From an uncultured Prevotellaceae bacterium (GTDB lineage: Bacteria > Bacteroidota > Bacteroidia > Bacteroidales > Bacteroidaceae): a stretch of 64,000 bases of DNA. The stretch is from the NCBI GenBank assembly GCA_900316445.1, contig ONCZ01000001.1, forward strand, positions 149,858-213,857, read 5' to 3'. The position numbers and the translations under genes are program-made. The notes under the pieces are model-generated. The model had not been told where the DNA came from, searched no databases, and saw only the letters and a program-made list of their open reading frames with translations. This document shows positions 63,629 to 64,000 of this stretch, piece after piece (position 1 is the first letter of the stretch; each line of letters begins with the position of its first letter).

Positions 63629-64000
63629 ATGTTCCCACGCAAGAAGAGAAACAGAACGGGTACCATCAGTGTTGTGGTGGTTGACAAGAGCCGCGGAGGC
63701 TTCAAGGAGGTCAAGAGCTTCGGTGTTGCAAAGACCGAGGAGGAAGCCGACCGTCTGTATGCCAAGGCCTCAGAGTGGGTGCGCAGGTTTGGTGGACAGC
63801 AGGAGATTGACTTTGCCCAAAGCAGCATTATACAGCAGGAGTTCCTGGAGTCGGAGCGTGTACTGAACAACATCTCAGCCGTCGTTCTCAACGGTCCCCA
63901 GCAGATTCTGAACCAAGTCTACGACAGCATTGGCTTCAACAGGATTAAGGACGAAGTCCTTCGTCATCTGGTCATTTCCCGTATCTGCCAGCCGTTGAGC
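63629..64000 (+). CDS. IS1634-like (IS4 superfamily) transposase, 5' part, runs off the window
   Basis: ATG 63629 opens a frame of 124 codons with no stop up to the last base. The N-terminus MFPRKKRNRTGTISVVVVDK, the phrase RFGGQQEIDF, and LNQVYDSIGFNRI with LRHLVISRI are those of Bacteroidales IS1634-type transposases. The DDE core would lie beyond 64000. It begins 110 bases after the ISL3 stop, so two insertion sequences are side by side or nested. Confidence 0.8.
   Translation, partial: MFPRKKRNRTGTISVVVVDKSRGGFKEVKSFGVAKTEEEADRLYAKASEWVRRFGGQQEIDFAQSSIIQQEFLESERVLNNISAVVLNGPQQILNQVYDSIGFNRIKDEVLRHLVISRICQPLS

Overview
The window looks like a chromosomal segment of a Bacteroidales bacterium, most likely a Prevotella-like species. 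Genes have AT-rich promoters of the Bacteroidetes type (TTTG or TTG, about 20 bases, then TAnnTTTG). Other lineage marks are an HTCS-type propeller sensor, SusR-era style surface genes, OmpA/beta-barrel proteins and small dispersed AT-rich repeats. The genus is inference; no rRNA or tRNA gene is present to confirm it.

Bases 1-40770 are one large surface-polysaccharide region in several transcription units. Bases 133-10372 (+) hold ten genes: seven glycosyltransferases, a TagB/TagF-like polyol-phosphate transferase, a TarI/IspD-like cytidylyltransferase and an SDR epimerase/dehydratase. Converging on them, 14698-10360 (-) encodes a phosphonate pathway: a fused cytidylyltransferase/PEP mutase, a phosphonopyruvate decarboxylase, an iron-dependent phosphonoacetaldehyde reductase and a LicD transferase. 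This predicts synthesis, CMP-activation and transfer of 2-hydroxyethylphosphonate to a glycan. Next come a second LicD with a GT2 (16837-14928, -), three acyltransferases (16939-20135), a UbiA-type prenyltransferase with a polysaccharide deacetylase-like protein (20574-22242, +), a GT4 with a fucosyltransferase-like gene (24277-22248, -), an SGNH hydrolase and three more acyltransferases (24384-28647).

Bases 40770-27691 (-) form the export and assembly operon. In order it encodes a REC-only regulator, an initiating sugar transferase fused to a receiver-like domain, a short TolC-like protein, a Wzc-like chain-length protein with a degenerate ATPase, a Wzy-like polymerase, GT2 enzymes (two are tandem membrane paralogues), a Wzx-like flippase, another GT2 and an acyltransferase.

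Bases 40954-50933 hold xylulokinase (+), the GDP-fucose set manC-gmd-fcl (-) and the housekeeping run mltG-glnS-TPR-dedA (-). Bases 50933-61159 hold malQ, gph, ribE, an unidentified structured RNA (about 55312-55045, -), a propeller sensor without a kinase, a WecB-like protein with altered active-site motifs, a beta-barrel protein and an OmpA-family lipoprotein-like protein. The right end (61273-64000) is mobile DNA: a C-terminal remnant of an element protein, a frameshifted ISL3 transposase, and the 5' part of an IS1634-like transposase that runs off the window.

Two patterns cut across the window. Several promoters share a TTTC-N3-GAAA dyad in the spacer. Short dispersed repeats sit in frame inside at least five protein genes.
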